A stretch of DNA of 37,004 bases from positions 1-37,004 of the forward strand of contig JAUWPI010000007.1 in the NCBI GenBank assembly GCA_030611665.1. The letters run 5' to 3'. Below are positions 9,186 to 17,834 of the stretch, piece by piece. The position numbers and the translations under genes are program-made. The notes under the pieces were generated by a model that made no database searches, had not been told where the DNA came from, and was given only the letters and a program-made list of their open reading frames with translations. The number at the start of each line of letters is the position of its first letter. Position 1 is the stretch's first letter. Source of the stretch: Candidatus Heimdallarchaeota archaeon. GTDB taxonomy: Archaea; Asgardarchaeota; Heimdallarchaeia; Heimdallarchaeales; Heimdallarchaeaceae.

Positions 9186-9225
9186 ATTGATAATCTTTAA
9201 AGCATCATTGTGAAATTATAGTATA

Positions 9226-10227
9226 ATGAAGAAAAAACTTGATGTAGCCGTAGTTGGTTGTGGTGCTGTTGCGGAATATTATCACTTACCTGTTTTACAA
9301 AGAATGCCAGAATACACTGTAAAATATCTTGTGGATTTAAGCAAAGAAAGAGCAGAATCAATCAAAAAACGTTTTCGGATGAGTTCTAAAACGGAAACGA
9401 AATTTGAGAAAGTTTTGAACGATGACCAACTCGATGCTGTAATGATTCTTACTCCACCTACACTTCATAAAGATCAAATATTCTTAGCAGCAGAGGCAAA
9501 AAAAGCAATTTTCTGCGAGAAACCACTGTCAATGAATGTTAATGAGGCTGTAGAAATTGTTGCCACGTGCAAAAAAAATAATGTTCCTATTCTCCCAGGT
9601 TATCAAATGCGTTTTGATGGAAAATATTCAAAAATTAAAGAACTCATAAAAAAGAAAATGTTTGGTGAAATTATAGGGGGACAAGGATTGCACTTTGCTA
9701 ACGCATTTGAATGGCCAAGTGTTTCTAAGTTTCAAATAGATAGTCAGATGGGGGGAGGAGCACTATTCGAGATGATGCATTTTATAGATTTAGCAACCTG
9801 GTATTTTGGTAAAGCAATATTTATGACTGCGACATTATCTAAAAAGAAGAAGAAATCTCCTATAGATGACACTGCAAATTTACATATAATATTTGAAAAT
9901 GATGTTTCTGTCTCATTAAGCATAGGTTGGAACACTATAACTGTAAATTCATTTACTGTTTTCGGAACAGAAGGATATTTACGAGCATTATCAGATTCAA
10001 AGAAAATGCAATACCATGCTAAAAATTTCCTAGCTCAACAACCTATTCTAATTAAGCCTAATCATACTATCTCACCTTTTCAAGATGAATTACTACATTT
10101 TTACAGAATTATTACTGAGAATAAAACCCCAATTGTAACACAACAAGAAATTATTCAAAACGCGAAAATAGTTGAATCAGCATATAGTGAAAAGAGTAAA
10201 AACAAGACCATTATGTTGGAGGATTAA
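9226..10227 (+). CDS. Gfo/Idh/MocA-family NAD(P)-dependent oxidoreductase
   Basis: A 333-residue dehydrogenase of the glucose-fructose oxidoreductase family. The N-terminal Rossmann fold has VAVVGCGAVAEYYHLP, then TPPTLH and the family EKP motif in FCEKPLSMN. The C-terminal half has the expected beta-sheet domain with GGGALFEMMHFIDLATW. Members oxidise sugars or sugar nucleotides; WlbA/WbpB, for example, oxidises UDP-N-acetylglucosaminuronate at C3. The WbpD-like acetyltransferase two genes downstream makes a role in diamino-uronic-acid synthesis attractive, but the substrate is inferred. A TATA-like CTTTAAAG lies about 30 bases before ATG at 9226, so the message may be nearly leaderless. The DUF362 gene begins one base after the stop. 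Confidence 0.88.
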   Translation: MKKKLDVAVVGCGAVAEYYHLPVLQRMPEYTVKYLVDLSKERAESIKKRFRMSSKTETKFEKVLNDDQLDAVMILTPPTLHKDQIFLAAEAKKAIFCEKPLSMNVNEAVEIVATCKKNNVPILPGYQMRFDGKYSKIKELIKKKMFGEIIGGQGLHFANAFEWPSVSKFQIDSQMGGGALFEMMHFIDLATWYFGKAIFMTATLSKKKKKSPIDDTANLHIIFENDVSVSLSIGWNTITVNSFTVFGTEGYLRALSDSKKMQYHAKNFLAQQPILIKPNHTISPFQDELLHFYRIITENKTPIVTQQEIIQNAKIVESAYSEKSKNKTIMLED

Positions 10228-10228
10228 T

Positions 10229-11293
10229 ATGCTTCCCCGAGTTATTGTGTCAAATATAACAAGTCCTAAAGATGTTAATAAGACCGTAAGTCAATCTTTT
10301 GATGCATTGTCGATCATATTTGATGATAATGATTTAGTAGCTATTAAACCCAATTTGTGCGACTTTAGACCTTCTCAACAAGGTGGAACTACTGATCCAA
10401 AAATAATTGAAGCAATTATTGTTTATATTCGAAAAAAATCATCATGCCTAATTGCTATTGTCGAAAGTGATCATGCTCTTGCTACAGCTGATGAGGAATT
10501 CCAAAGAATGAACTATAGTTACCTTGCAGACAAATATGAAAATGTAAGTTTAGTTAACTTAACAAATGATACTCAAATGCAGATAGAGGTTGATGGGTAC
10601 TATTTCCCAGAATTAACAGTGGCGGAAACTTTGCTCAAAATGACCAAGTTCATCAATGTTGCAAAATTAAAAACACATACACAAACAAGAATAACTTGTA
10701 TTTTGAAAAACCAATTTGGTCTAATATCTAGAAGATACAAGAAACGATACCATCCAGCTCTCAGTGAAGTTCTTCTTGATTTGATTGATTTATTTCCCCC
10801 AGATATCTCAGTTGTAGATGGACTGTATTCAATGGAAGGTGCTGGGCCTTCTGATGGAGATCTAAGAAAAACAAACCTTCTACTCTTTGGTGATGATCCT
10901 ATTGCAACGGATGTTGTTGCAGCAAAAATCATGGGAATTAAACCGGGCAAAGTTCCAGTCTTGAGACTTGCTAAGAAGAAGAAAATTAGTCAATTAAAGC
11001 ATGAAAAAATTGAAGTTCTCCCCAATTTTCACTTTAAACAAGCTCCCTGGTATTCTTTTGCAGCAAGACGTTTTGGTTTAAATTATCAGAAAAGAGCAGC
11101 AAAACGATTTAAGAAAAAGAAAGCTCATGCGAAATTCATCTCTGATGTAGCAGCAGGATTTATTGTTATTCAACAAGGTAAATATCCAACCTTACAATCA
11201 GGATTAATTGATCGAAAAATATTCTGGAGAGTTGTAAAGAGTATGATTAGACGACCATTTGTACTGTTTAGTCATAAATTGAAAGGCATTTGA
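10229..11293 (+). CDS. DUF362 family protein
   Basis: A protein of 354 residues from ATG at 10229, chosen because TTGGAGGA lies just upstream; a longer frame would run back into the previous gene. The N-terminal half has the DUF362 look: VAIKPNLCDF, then GGTTDP and IVESDHA, followed by FINVAKLKTHTQT, VVDGLYSMEGAGPSDG and PIATDVVAAKIMG. Its function is unknown; some family members carry ferredoxin-like iron-sulfur clusters, but no cysteine cluster is present here. The C-terminal 80 residues are strongly basic. Tight coupling to the oxidoreductase suggests a shared pathway. Confidence 0.85.
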   Translation: MLPRVIVSNITSPKDVNKTVSQSFDALSIIFDDNDLVAIKPNLCDFRPSQQGGTTDPKIIEAIIVYIRKKSSCLIAIVESDHALATADEEFQRMNYSYLADKYENVSLVNLTNDTQMQIEVDGYYFPELTVAETLLKMTKFINVAKLKTHTQTRITCILKNQFGLISRRYKKRYHPALSEVLLDLIDLFPPDISVVDGLYSMEGAGPSDGDLRKTNLLLFGDDPIATDVVAAKIMGIKPGKVPVLRLAKKKKISQLKHEKIEVLPNFHFKQAPWYSFAARRFGLNYQKRAAKRFKKKKAHAKFISDVAAGFIVIQQGKYPTLQSGLIDRKIFWRVVKSMIRRPFVLFSHKLKGI

Positions 11294-11346
11294 ATCTTAC
11301 ATAATATCCAAGAAACTTTTTTATGCTCTTGTATTTTATTGGATTC

Positions 11347-11916
11347 ATGAGTGATGATAAGGACTATTTTGTCCATCCAACCGCATTTGTAGAAGATAAT
11401 GTTATAATTGGTAAAGGAACAAAAATATGGCACCTTGGACAAGTTCGAACTGGAGCTAAACTCGGCAAAAACTGTGTTTTAGGTAAGTCTTCCTTCATTG
11501 ATGTCAATGTCTCAATTGGTGATAATGTAAAAATACAAAACTTCGTTTCAGTCTATCAAGGGGTAATTATACAAGATGATGTGTTTGTAGGCCCACATGT
11601 TTGCTTTACTAATGATTATCTACCTAGAGCTAACTATCCTGATTGGGAATTAGTTGAAACTTTAGTGAAGAAAGGAGCATCACTCGGCGCGAATTCTACA
11701 ATTATTTGTGGAATAACAATTGGAGAATATTCGATGATTGGTGCAGGTAGTATAGTAACCAAAAGTACTGATCCATTTGCTCTAGTTTTTGGAAATCCAG
11801 CGAAATTTAGAGGTTATGTTTGTTACTGTGGGAACGTTATCCAAAAAACAAATCAGATTTTACCGGTCGGTAGCACTTTACTATGTGAAAAATGCAAGAA
11901 GAAAATAGAAATTTAA
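11347..11916 (+). CDS. WbpD/WlbB-like sugar-nucleotide N-acetyltransferase (left-handed beta-helix) with zinc-ribbon tail
   Basis: A hexapeptide-repeat acyltransferase of 189 residues from ATG at 11347; an upstream in-frame ATG at 11323 would add eight hydrophobic residues that homologues lack. The hexapeptide coils run from FVHPTAFVEDNVIIGKG to ASLGANSTIICGITIGEY. KIQNFVSVYQGV, GPHVCFTND and LVKKGASLGAN closely follow WbpD, which acetylates UDP-2-acetamido-3-amino-2,3-dideoxy-glucuronate. An odd extra is the C-terminal tail, with CYCGN and CEKCKK forming a probable four-cysteine zinc ribbon. The gene sits 53 bases after the DUF362 gene. The aminotransferase expected between the oxidoreductase and this step is not in the window. 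Confidence 0.88.
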   Translation: MSDDKDYFVHPTAFVEDNVIIGKGTKIWHLGQVRTGAKLGKNCVLGKSSFIDVNVSIGDNVKIQNFVSVYQGVIIQDDVFVGPHVCFTNDYLPRANYPDWELVETLVKKGASLGANSTIICGITIGEYSMIGAGSIVTKSTDPFALVFGNPAKFRGYVCYCGNVIQKTNQILPVGSTLLCEKCKKKIEI

Positions 11917-12049
11917 AATTGTTTTGAACAGAAACATCTAGATAAAAATACATAACCTTCATCCATATTATAATGCTCTAAATATCCGGCATAAACCTTA
12001 AATAAGGAACATGATTGAGGGTACATCACTAAGTCATCTAGTATGATGC

Positions 12050-12070
12050 TGTGTTACAAATATATAAATT
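12050..12070 (+). promoter_or_regulatory. TATA-like box upstream of the RHH regulator
   Basis: ACAAATATATAAATTA at about 12056-12071 is a good archaeal TATA-like sequence about 60-75 bases before the RHH start. Just before it lies CATC-TAGTAT-GATG (about 12038-12051), a short inverted repeat that could be an operator for autoregulation. The site is judged by eye only. Confidence 0.35.
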
Positions 12071-12132
12071 AGACAAAGCTCATAATAGAAAATGATTCAG
12101 ATTTGAGGATTTGAAAACTAGGGGTTATCAAA

Positions 12133-12342
12133 ATGAATTTAATATCAATCAGGCTTCCGAGCGAGTTCGTAGAAATACTTGATGAAATGGTTATGCAGGG
12201 AAGATATGCATCAAGATCAGAGGCAATAAGACTAGCATTACGTGATTTTTATAGAGAACATTATGCAGTGAAACAATCAACTGATTTTCGTTTTCCAAAA
12301 ATGGAGTATTCATACAATAATGTTATTTTTGAAGATGACTAA
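12133..12342 (+). CDS. Ribbon-helix-helix (CopG/NikR-type) transcription regulator, 69 residues
   Basis: A small DNA-binding protein. The N-terminal strand LISIRLPSEFVEILDEMV is followed by the helix-turn-helix part RYASRSEAIRLALRDFY, typical of the ribbon-helix-helix fold (about residues 2-45). The last 24 residues are unstructured and acidic at the end, and the nickel-binding ACT domain of NikR is absent. AGGGG at 12119-12124 is the likely ribosome binding site for ATG at 12133. It precedes the archaeosortase gene by 178 bases and could regulate it or itself; that link is inference. A shorter paralogue is at 27153. Confidence 0.88.
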   Translation: MNLISIRLPSEFVEILDEMVMQGRYASRSEAIRLALRDFYREHYAVKQSTDFRFPKMEYSYNNVIFEDD

Positions 12343-12382
12343 TCTATCTCCTCCTTTCTCTTTCTTTTACACTTTTTGAACT
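12343..12382 (+). terminator. Pyrimidine/T-rich tract after the RHH gene
   Basis: The plus strand after the stop is almost all pyrimidine (CTCCTCCTTTCTCTTTCTTTT), ending in ACACTTTTTG. This suits archaeal termination and separates the RHH gene from the archaeosortase unit. Confidence 0.4.
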
Positions 12383-12520
12383 ATAGTTAAACTTAACAGA
12401 TAACTTGAGCAATAAACAACTACCAAATCTTTGTTGCTTTAATTAATTATATTTGCATAACTATAAAATGGAGATAAGAAATCTCATATTATCTACTTTA
12501 GAGTGTAAAAAGGTGTAAAC

Positions 12521-13543
12521 TTGGAGAAAAAAAATAAACCTTCTGAAAACAATGAAAAGCTCAATCTTGTTTCTGATTCTGATTCTGATGAACGAGCTTT
12601 AAGCGATTTTCGTAAGAGATTTCAATCAGTTTACTCTTCAATTGAACCTACCATAAAAAATCGTATTCTCAGATACACTGTGTCCTTTATCCTTATTGCA
12701 ATCGTCGTTTATTTCTACATTGTCTTTGAAAGCAACAGAGTAGAAGAAATTGTAAGAGTGTTTTTCTTTGATATGGCTTCCTATTTATTGGTTCCAATAG
12801 CTTTAGTATCAGCGTTTATTGCTATCCTTTATGTCTCTTGGGACGATAAGATTTTCAGAAGATTTCGTTCTCCTGGTCTTTATATGATTTTATTAACTGG
12901 GATATTTTACATTCTGATTTTTTCAGGAGTTGATGAGTACCTTTTTCAGATTTCTCTTGCTAAATGGTTAACACAAGCTACTGCTGTAATTATTGTTGCT
13001 CTTGTAAAATTGTTTGGTATGAATATTGTTAGCACAACTTGGAGTGCTGATGATGTAATAACAATCATACAATTTGAGGGACCAAATGGACTTTCATCTA
13101 TTGGTATTGATGCAAGGTGTAGTGGAATACACTCACTTACAATTTTTGTCGCTATCTTCTTACTCATGCTGTTTGAATCCCGAAAAAGGTTGAAATGGAA
13201 TTATAAGATTCCGATTATTATTCTCATAGGTATTATTGGAACTTATTTTGTTAACTTGTTACGAGTAACAATTATCTTTATTATAAATTATTATCACGGA
13301 TGGGAAGTAGCTGAACCCATTCATAACTATCTTGGATATGTTTTCCTTATGATTTGGGTTCCGATTTTTTGGTTATTTATTCTTTCTTGGGGGGAAAAAA
13401 AGAAAAAACCAGAAACTAAAGATGAACTTTCTGAAACCGAGACCATTCCCTCTAGTGATGAAGAAAAGCAAGTTAAGAAACAGGAATCTATAAACAATCA
13501 GGAAAAAAACATAGAACCTGAAGATACAGGTAACAATGATTAA
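12521..13543 (+). CDS. Archaeosortase/exosortase family transpeptidase-like membrane protein
   Basis: A 340-residue polytopic protein. A hydrophilic N-terminus (about 50 residues, Ser/Asp/Glu-rich) is followed by about seven hydrophobic helices and an acidic, Lys/Glu-rich C-terminal tail from about residue 293. The family triad is visible: Cys200 in ARCSGIHSL, Arg248 in NLLRVTIIF and His268 in PIHNYLGYVF. Archaeosortases cut C-terminal sorting signals of surface proteins such as S-layer proteins and attach them to lipid. AGGTG five bases before TTG at 12521 supports this start. No protein with a clear C-terminal sorting tripartite signal is encoded in the window. The gene faces the glycosyltransferase run, with only eight bases between the stops. 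Confidence 0.88.
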   Translation: MEKKNKPSENNEKLNLVSDSDSDERALSDFRKRFQSVYSSIEPTIKNRILRYTVSFILIAIVVYFYIVFESNRVEEIVRVFFFDMASYLLVPIALVSAFIAILYVSWDDKIFRRFRSPGLYMILLTGIFYILIFSGVDEYLFQISLAKWLTQATAVIIVALVKLFGMNIVSTTWSADDVITIIQFEGPNGLSSIGIDARCSGIHSLTIFVAIFLLMLFESRKRLKWNYKIPIIILIGIIGTYFVNLLRVTIIFIINYYHGWEVAEPIHNYLGYVFLMIWVPIFWLFILSWGEKKKKPETKDELSETETIPSSDEEKQVKKQESINNQEKNIEPEDTGNND

Positions 13544-13551
13544 TTATTTTC

Positions 13552-14697
13552 CTACAATTTTTCATATACTGCTTGAGTTAGCTTTGCTGTATTCTCCCAC
13601 GTGTAGGTTTCTGCAACATTTCTGGAAATGATTCTTTTCTTCTCAAGTTTCTCTTTATTTTCGTATAATTCCACTATCTTTGCAGCAAAATCACTAATGG
13701 ATCTTGGTGTTACAATTATACTATCTTTATCATCAAAAGTAATTGCTCCTTCAGAAGCAAGAATGGGTGTTTGACAAGACAGCGCTTCAAGAATTGTAAG
13801 ACTCATCCCTTCATGACTTGAAGGTAGTAAAAATAAATCTAATGAGCTAAAAAATGAATTTTTCCTTTCAAGATCGGAGATGTAACCTAAGTTTATCACA
13901 TTGTTTTGCAGTTGATATTTGTTCATTTGCTTAATCATCTCTTGTTTGGTATTTAGGTCATCACCCGCTAGAAGTAGTTTAATTCCCGGGACTTCCTTTT
14001 TAACCAAGCTCAAAATGGGCAATAACATTCTAGAGCCTTTAGAAGCTGTCATTCGAGCTAGAAATCCAAGAACGAACTCATCTTCCTTCTTTTCGTAAAC
14101 ATGTTTCTCAACTCTCTTGTGTATCTCCGAATTAACACCGTTTGGAACAACAGTTATTTTTTCTTTTTTCAAGGAATAATGACTCACTAAATCCTCTCTT
14201 ATTGTATCACTAACTGCTATGAGGTGCTTAGCTCTGTGAAGTAGTTTCTTTTCTAGTCTTGTTAACCAAGGAAAGAAATATTGTACTCGTTTTTCCACCC
14301 AACTTAAAGATCGCTTGGGTTCTGCCTTAGCTCCCTCTTTTTCTCTATTGAAAGTTGTATGGACTGTTTCAATGACAGGAAATTTGTTATTAATACCTAA
14401 TGAAGAAAGTAGGTTCATATTTCCATGGACTAAAGTAGGATTGATTTTGTTTACTTCATGCCTAGAATTCTTCCAATATTGACGCGAATAGAAAAATTTG
14501 GAGTTAGTGGTTTTGGTCAGAATCAAATTGGAAACACCTTCATGAACCTGAGATCTCGATTTATATCTATCTGCTGCAATAATATAGGGTTTCCATTTAC
14601 CTATCTGTTCTATGCTGTTTGCCAGGTTTAAGCAGTATATCCAAGTTGCGCCCTTCTTGTATTCTTGAGTGAGGTAACAAACTGTTTTTTTATTCAC
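13552..14697 (-). CDS. Glycosyltransferase family 4 (GT-B fold)
   Basis: A 381-residue retaining GT-B enzyme. The N-terminal acceptor domain has the usual lead (CYLTQEYKKGATWIYCLNLA), and a central HLIAVSDTIREDLV leads to VVPNGVN. The C-terminal donor domain has FLARMTASKG and the E-x7-E motif in EGMSLTILEAL. It would transfer a nucleotide-activated sugar to a lipid-linked or other acceptor at the cytosolic face of the membrane; the sugar is unknown. The GTG start at 14697 is supported by AGGTGA at 14704-14709, which overlaps the stop codon of the ArnD-like gene upstream. It is the last gene of the minus-strand run. Confidence 0.92.
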   Translation of the reverse strand: MNKKTVCYLTQEYKKGATWIYCLNLANSIEQIGKWKPYIIAADRYKSRSQVHEGVSNLILTKTTNSKFFYSRQYWKNSRHEVNKINPTLVHGNMNLLSSLGINNKFPVIETVHTTFNREKEGAKAEPKRSLSWVEKRVQYFFPWLTRLEKKLLHRAKHLIAVSDTIREDLVSHYSLKKEKITVVPNGVNSEIHKRVEKHVYEKKEDEFVLGFLARMTASKGSRMLLPILSLVKKEVPGIKLLLAGDDLNTKQEMIKQMNKYQLQNNVINLGYISDLERKNSFFSSLDLFLLPSSHEGMSLTILEALSCQTPILASEGAITFDDKDSIIVTPRSISDFAAKIVELYENKEKLEKKRIISRNVAETYTWENTAKLTQAVYEKL

Positions 14698-14707
14698 TTT
14701 TTTTCAC

Positions 14708-15580
14708 CTAATATAGTAAAGTTTCAATACCAACTATTGGCAATTCTGAGCATTTTTGATGGAATTTGGAATGGGTAGTGGCTTTGAAATCGCATTTATT
14801 AACATAAGTAAGAACTTTGTTCATCGTTTTTTCTAGTCTTAATGGTTCGTATACTGCATGAACATAGAAACAAACATATTTTGTTTCATTTTCAACATGA
14901 TTGTAGAATCTGTTTTTGTATTCTGAAACTATATTATCTGTAGATTTACCCTCTATTATATGCTCCTCAATTGTAGGTTCAGTTACTGGGAACTGAGTAA
15001 GTTGTGATTTTTTCTCTTCTAATTGTAGAATAAAGGGTTCAGAATACTTGAAATCTGAGGAAAACTTGAATTTATTATTAATTAAAGTCTGAAAGTAGTG
15101 TTTGTTTACAGTGAAATTAGGAGCTGCATTTGCTATTGGTTTTTTCTTAAAAATACTTGTATATTCATTAATGAGTTTTGAAATTACATCTCTGGTTTTA
15201 TCCTTTGAAAGATTTGGAAAATTTGAAGACCAACGCACATGGTTGTAGCCGTGTGGGTGGATTTCGGTATCGGAATCTTTGTCTATTCCCTGTAGAAATT
15301 TTCTCTCTTTGTCCCCAATATTTTTTGCAGGAAGTATAGTCCCTCTCAACAAACTTTTGAAGCTGTTTCTTTTCCATGGAGGAATTTTACTCACTATCCT
15401 TTCTTTTTTTCTTATTTTTCTGAAAAGGTTTCTACCCGTTTCATACTTTCCAAGACTAAGATAAACTGATAAGGGAACTTCATGCTTCTTGGAAATTTCG
15501 GGAACTTTTGGAATGCCTTTCTTTAATCCTTCAAAAGTATCGACATCTACTCTAAGGCAGAAATTTGTTTCGGAGTTCAT
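14708..15580 (-). CDS. ArnD-like polysaccharide deacetylase family protein (NodB fold)
   Basis: A 290-residue member of carbohydrate esterase family 4. The N-terminal FCLRVDVDTFEGLKKGIPKV with LSLGKYETGR matches ArnD (IDVDTxxGTxxGVP, FFSVGPDNMGR), the enzyme that removes formyl from an amino-sugar on undecaprenyl phosphate. Metal-ligand candidates are the second Asp of DVDT and the two histidines of EIHPHGYNHVRW. A later FYVHAVYEP supplies the C-terminal histidine motif. No signal peptide is visible, so it may act on lipid-linked sugar from the cytosolic side. The role in trimming an N-acyl group from a lipid-linked sugar is inferred from family and neighbours. ATG at 15580 lies 39 bases after the preceding gene's stop. 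Confidence 0.8.
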   Translation of the reverse strand: MNSETNFCLRVDVDTFEGLKKGIPKVPEISKKHEVPLSVYLSLGKYETGRNLFRKIRKKERIVSKIPPWKRNSFKSLLRGTILPAKNIGDKERKFLQGIDKDSDTEIHPHGYNHVRWSSNFPNLSKDKTRDVISKLINEYTSIFKKKPIANAAPNFTVNKHYFQTLINNKFKFSSDFKYSEPFILQLEEKKSQLTQFPVTEPTIEEHIIEGKSTDNIVSEYKNRFYNHVENETKYVCFYVHAVYEPLRLEKTMNKVLTYVNKCDFKATTHSKFHQKCSELPIVGIETLLY

Positions 15581-15619
15581 CGTTATAAGCTCACAAATCT
15601 GTATGTTTTCTTTAATTAA

Positions 15620-16834
15620 TTAATTTTCTAAAGCATTAAAATATATTTGTTCAATTTCCTTGGCTTTCTTTTTCCACGAGAAGTTGGATGTTACTTCATT
15701 AAAACCTAATTGTGCAACTCGTTCAGATTTTTCCTTATCTTTCAGTAACCCCAGAATTCCGTCAGCTAATTGTGAGGGGTTTTTTGATTTAACTAAAATA
15801 CAATGCTCTCCCTTCTTTGTGATTTCCCTTATCCCTGGAATATCAGATGCAACAACAGGTTTTTTCATAGCCATTGCTTCAAGAACACTTATGCTTGATG
15901 CTTCGACGATGCTTGGAACTACAACTATATCTGCTCGAGATAAAAATGAAGGAATACTATCATTTGGAACCATCCCCACAAAATTCACGCTTTCTTCTAA
16001 TCCTAAACTCTGAACTTCACGGTAAATATTGCTTTTTTCTGGTCCATCTCCAATAATGTATAATTTTGCTGAAGGATATTTTTCTATGATTTTCTTGAAA
16101 CTTCTTGCCAAAAATATAACTCCATTTTTCACGACCAATCTCCTAGTTGTCATGATGATAGGTCCATCTTCTTCTGATATCACAGAATTCGGTTTGGTTT
16201 TATAATTGAATTTTTGAATATCTACTCCATTTAGGACAGTTACTACCTTCTTTGCATTTTTTGGTTTGCACCATTTTCTCACAATCTCTGCAAAATCAAA
16301 ATCTGCATGTATCTGATAATCTACTTTGCTTGCAAGCAACGGTGCTAATCGTCTTTCCATCCCCTTGTAAAACCATGCTGTAAGAGGATTTCTGGTTAGT
16401 TCATTCCAGTACTTATAGTAAGACCCATGTATGGTATTTATTACCTTTGCTTTTCTTTTTTTACTCAAAAAGTATGCAGCTAGACCTGAAGAATATACAT
16501 GGCCATGAAAAATGTCAGAGTTCTCAATTGAATCACGCACTTTCTTTCTAAGAAGTCTCGTTTTTAGCAGAAAGAAAAACTGCCGCGAGAAATTTAGTTG
16601 TTGAGGATCATATGCTTTGCTGATAAGTGAGAGATAATCTATTCTTTTTATGTTAACACCATCAATCATAGTATCTTTTTTTGAATTGGGTATGGCTCCT
16701 GTCAAATAAGTTACATTATGGCCCATCTTAACCAGTTCTTTTGAAAGATTGATAGCATGTAATTCTACTCCCCCTCCAATAACTCCCTCATCATTAGGTC
16801 CCAGTTCAAAGAGCATAGTAATGTTCAATACCAT
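15620..16834 (-). CDS. Glycosyltransferase family 4 (GT-B fold)
   Basis: A second GT4 enzyme, 404 residues from ATG at 16834. A GTG three codons earlier overlaps the GT2 stop, but GGTGA there looks like the ribosome binding site for the ATG. The N-terminus has the glycine loop GGGVELHAINLSKELVKMGH typical of GT4. NTIHGSY and VVTVLNGVDIQKF lie centrally. The donor domain has TTRRLVVKNG and E-x7-E in EASSISVLEAM, then KPVVASDIPGIRE. It probably elongates the same glycan as its neighbours. Donor and acceptor are unknown. Confidence 0.92.
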   Translation of the reverse strand: MVLNITMLFELGPNDEGVIGGGVELHAINLSKELVKMGHNVTYLTGAIPNSKKDTMIDGVNIKRIDYLSLISKAYDPQQLNFSRQFFFLLKTRLLRKKVRDSIENSDIFHGHVYSSGLAAYFLSKKRKAKVINTIHGSYYKYWNELTRNPLTAWFYKGMERRLAPLLASKVDYQIHADFDFAEIVRKWCKPKNAKKVVTVLNGVDIQKFNYKTKPNSVISEEDGPIIMTTRRLVVKNGVIFLARSFKKIIEKYPSAKLYIIGDGPEKSNIYREVQSLGLEESVNFVGMVPNDSIPSFLSRADIVVVPSIVEASSISVLEAMAMKKPVVASDIPGIREITKKGEHCILVKSKNPSQLADGILGLLKDKEKSERVAQLGFNEVTSNFSWKKKAKEIEQIYFNALEN

Positions 16835-16839
16835 TTTTC

Positions 16840-17829
16840 TCACCTTTTAAAATGTGGATTAAAAATTTCTTTCAAAATACCTATACTCCACCATATATGC
16901 CCCTCTATAAACATAAAGGGTAGTAAATAGAGAAATGAGGGCTGCTTAAAGCGTATTGTCTGTACAATTGAAGCTATTAGAATTGTAAGTAAATAAGCTC
17001 CATAATACCCTATAACAATCCATCCACACCATAAGTTCACTAATAACAGAGACATAAGGAAGAGACCTGATATAAAATAAATGGGTGGTAGAAGGTGCCA
17101 TATCTCTAACCCCGTTTTATGCAACTTGTAAAATTGTATTTTTCCTAATGCGTATTTCTTTGATTTATTGCGGAATGATTTATGACTTTGTGGACGTTGA
17201 TGATACACAATTGCATCTGGGATAAACAAAATTGAATAACCTTTCTGAGTTAATCTAAAATTAATATCTGTGTCTTCAGCTGTAATTAATGATTCATTAA
17301 ATGGTAGAACCTCATCTAAAGCTGTTCTCATATATGCAGCGTTGCATCCAGCAGCACTTTCAACAAATCGTTTGTCTTTGTTAAATATACTTTGAACTTG
17401 TTCAGACCATCTTCCACCTAAAAATGTATTATAAACTGCACTTACTGCTTTCCCAAAAACACTTTCATTAGGATATTCAATATTTGGTCCAGTAACGCAT
17501 ACAATCTTATCATCTTGAGTTTCCTCAAAAGCGTTAACTAGTTTTTCTAACCAATCTTCTTTAGCTATAACATCCGAGTCAGTAAAAGCCACAATCTCTC
17601 CTTGTGAAATCTCTAGGGCTTTGTTACAAGCTGCAGACCTAGATCCACCCTCCTCATATATAATTGTACAATTGAATTCTTTTGCAATATCAATTGATCC
17701 GTCAGTGGAGTGCCCGTCTGAAATGATGATTTCAAGAGGCCTAACGGTTTGTTTAACTATAGATTGTAGACACGCCCTAAGTGTTTTTGCGTTATTGTAT
17801 GTAGGGATGATTACAGAGACAGTTTTCAT
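16840..17829 (-). CDS. Glycosyltransferase family 2 with C-terminal membrane helices
   Basis: A 329-residue inverting GT-A enzyme. The N-terminus reads VSVIIPTYNNAKTLRACLQS, with IIISDGHSTDGS and the metal-binding DxD in AFTDSDVIA (about residue 93). ESAAGCNAAYMR and the ITAEDTDINFRL segment provide the ED base motif. Two or three hydrophobic helices from about residue 240 anchor it to the membrane. Such enzymes often use or make polyprenyl-phosphate-linked sugars. The stop overlaps the region of the next gene's start and the gene lies five bases after the Cys-cluster gene, so this is a tight operon. Confidence 0.93.
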   Translation of the reverse strand: MKTVSVIIPTYNNAKTLRACLQSIVKQTVRPLEIIISDGHSTDGSIDIAKEFNCTIIYEEGGSRSAACNKALEISQGEIVAFTDSDVIAKEDWLEKLVNAFEETQDDKIVCVTGPNIEYPNESVFGKAVSAVYNTFLGGRWSEQVQSIFNKDKRFVESAAGCNAAYMRTALDEVLPFNESLITAEDTDINFRLTQKGYSILFIPDAIVYHQRPQSHKSFRNKSKKYALGKIQFYKLHKTGLEIWHLLPPIYFISGLFLMSLLLVNLWCGWIVIGYYGAYLLTILIASIVQTIRFKQPSFLYLLPFMFIEGHIWWSIGILKEIFNPHFKR

Positions 17830-17834
17830 TCGTA

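Noticed and set aside
10172..10228. Longer start for the DUF362 protein inside the oxidoreductase gene
   Set aside because: The extra 19 residues are out of frame with the real upstream gene's protein. A GGAGGA site points to ATG at 10229.
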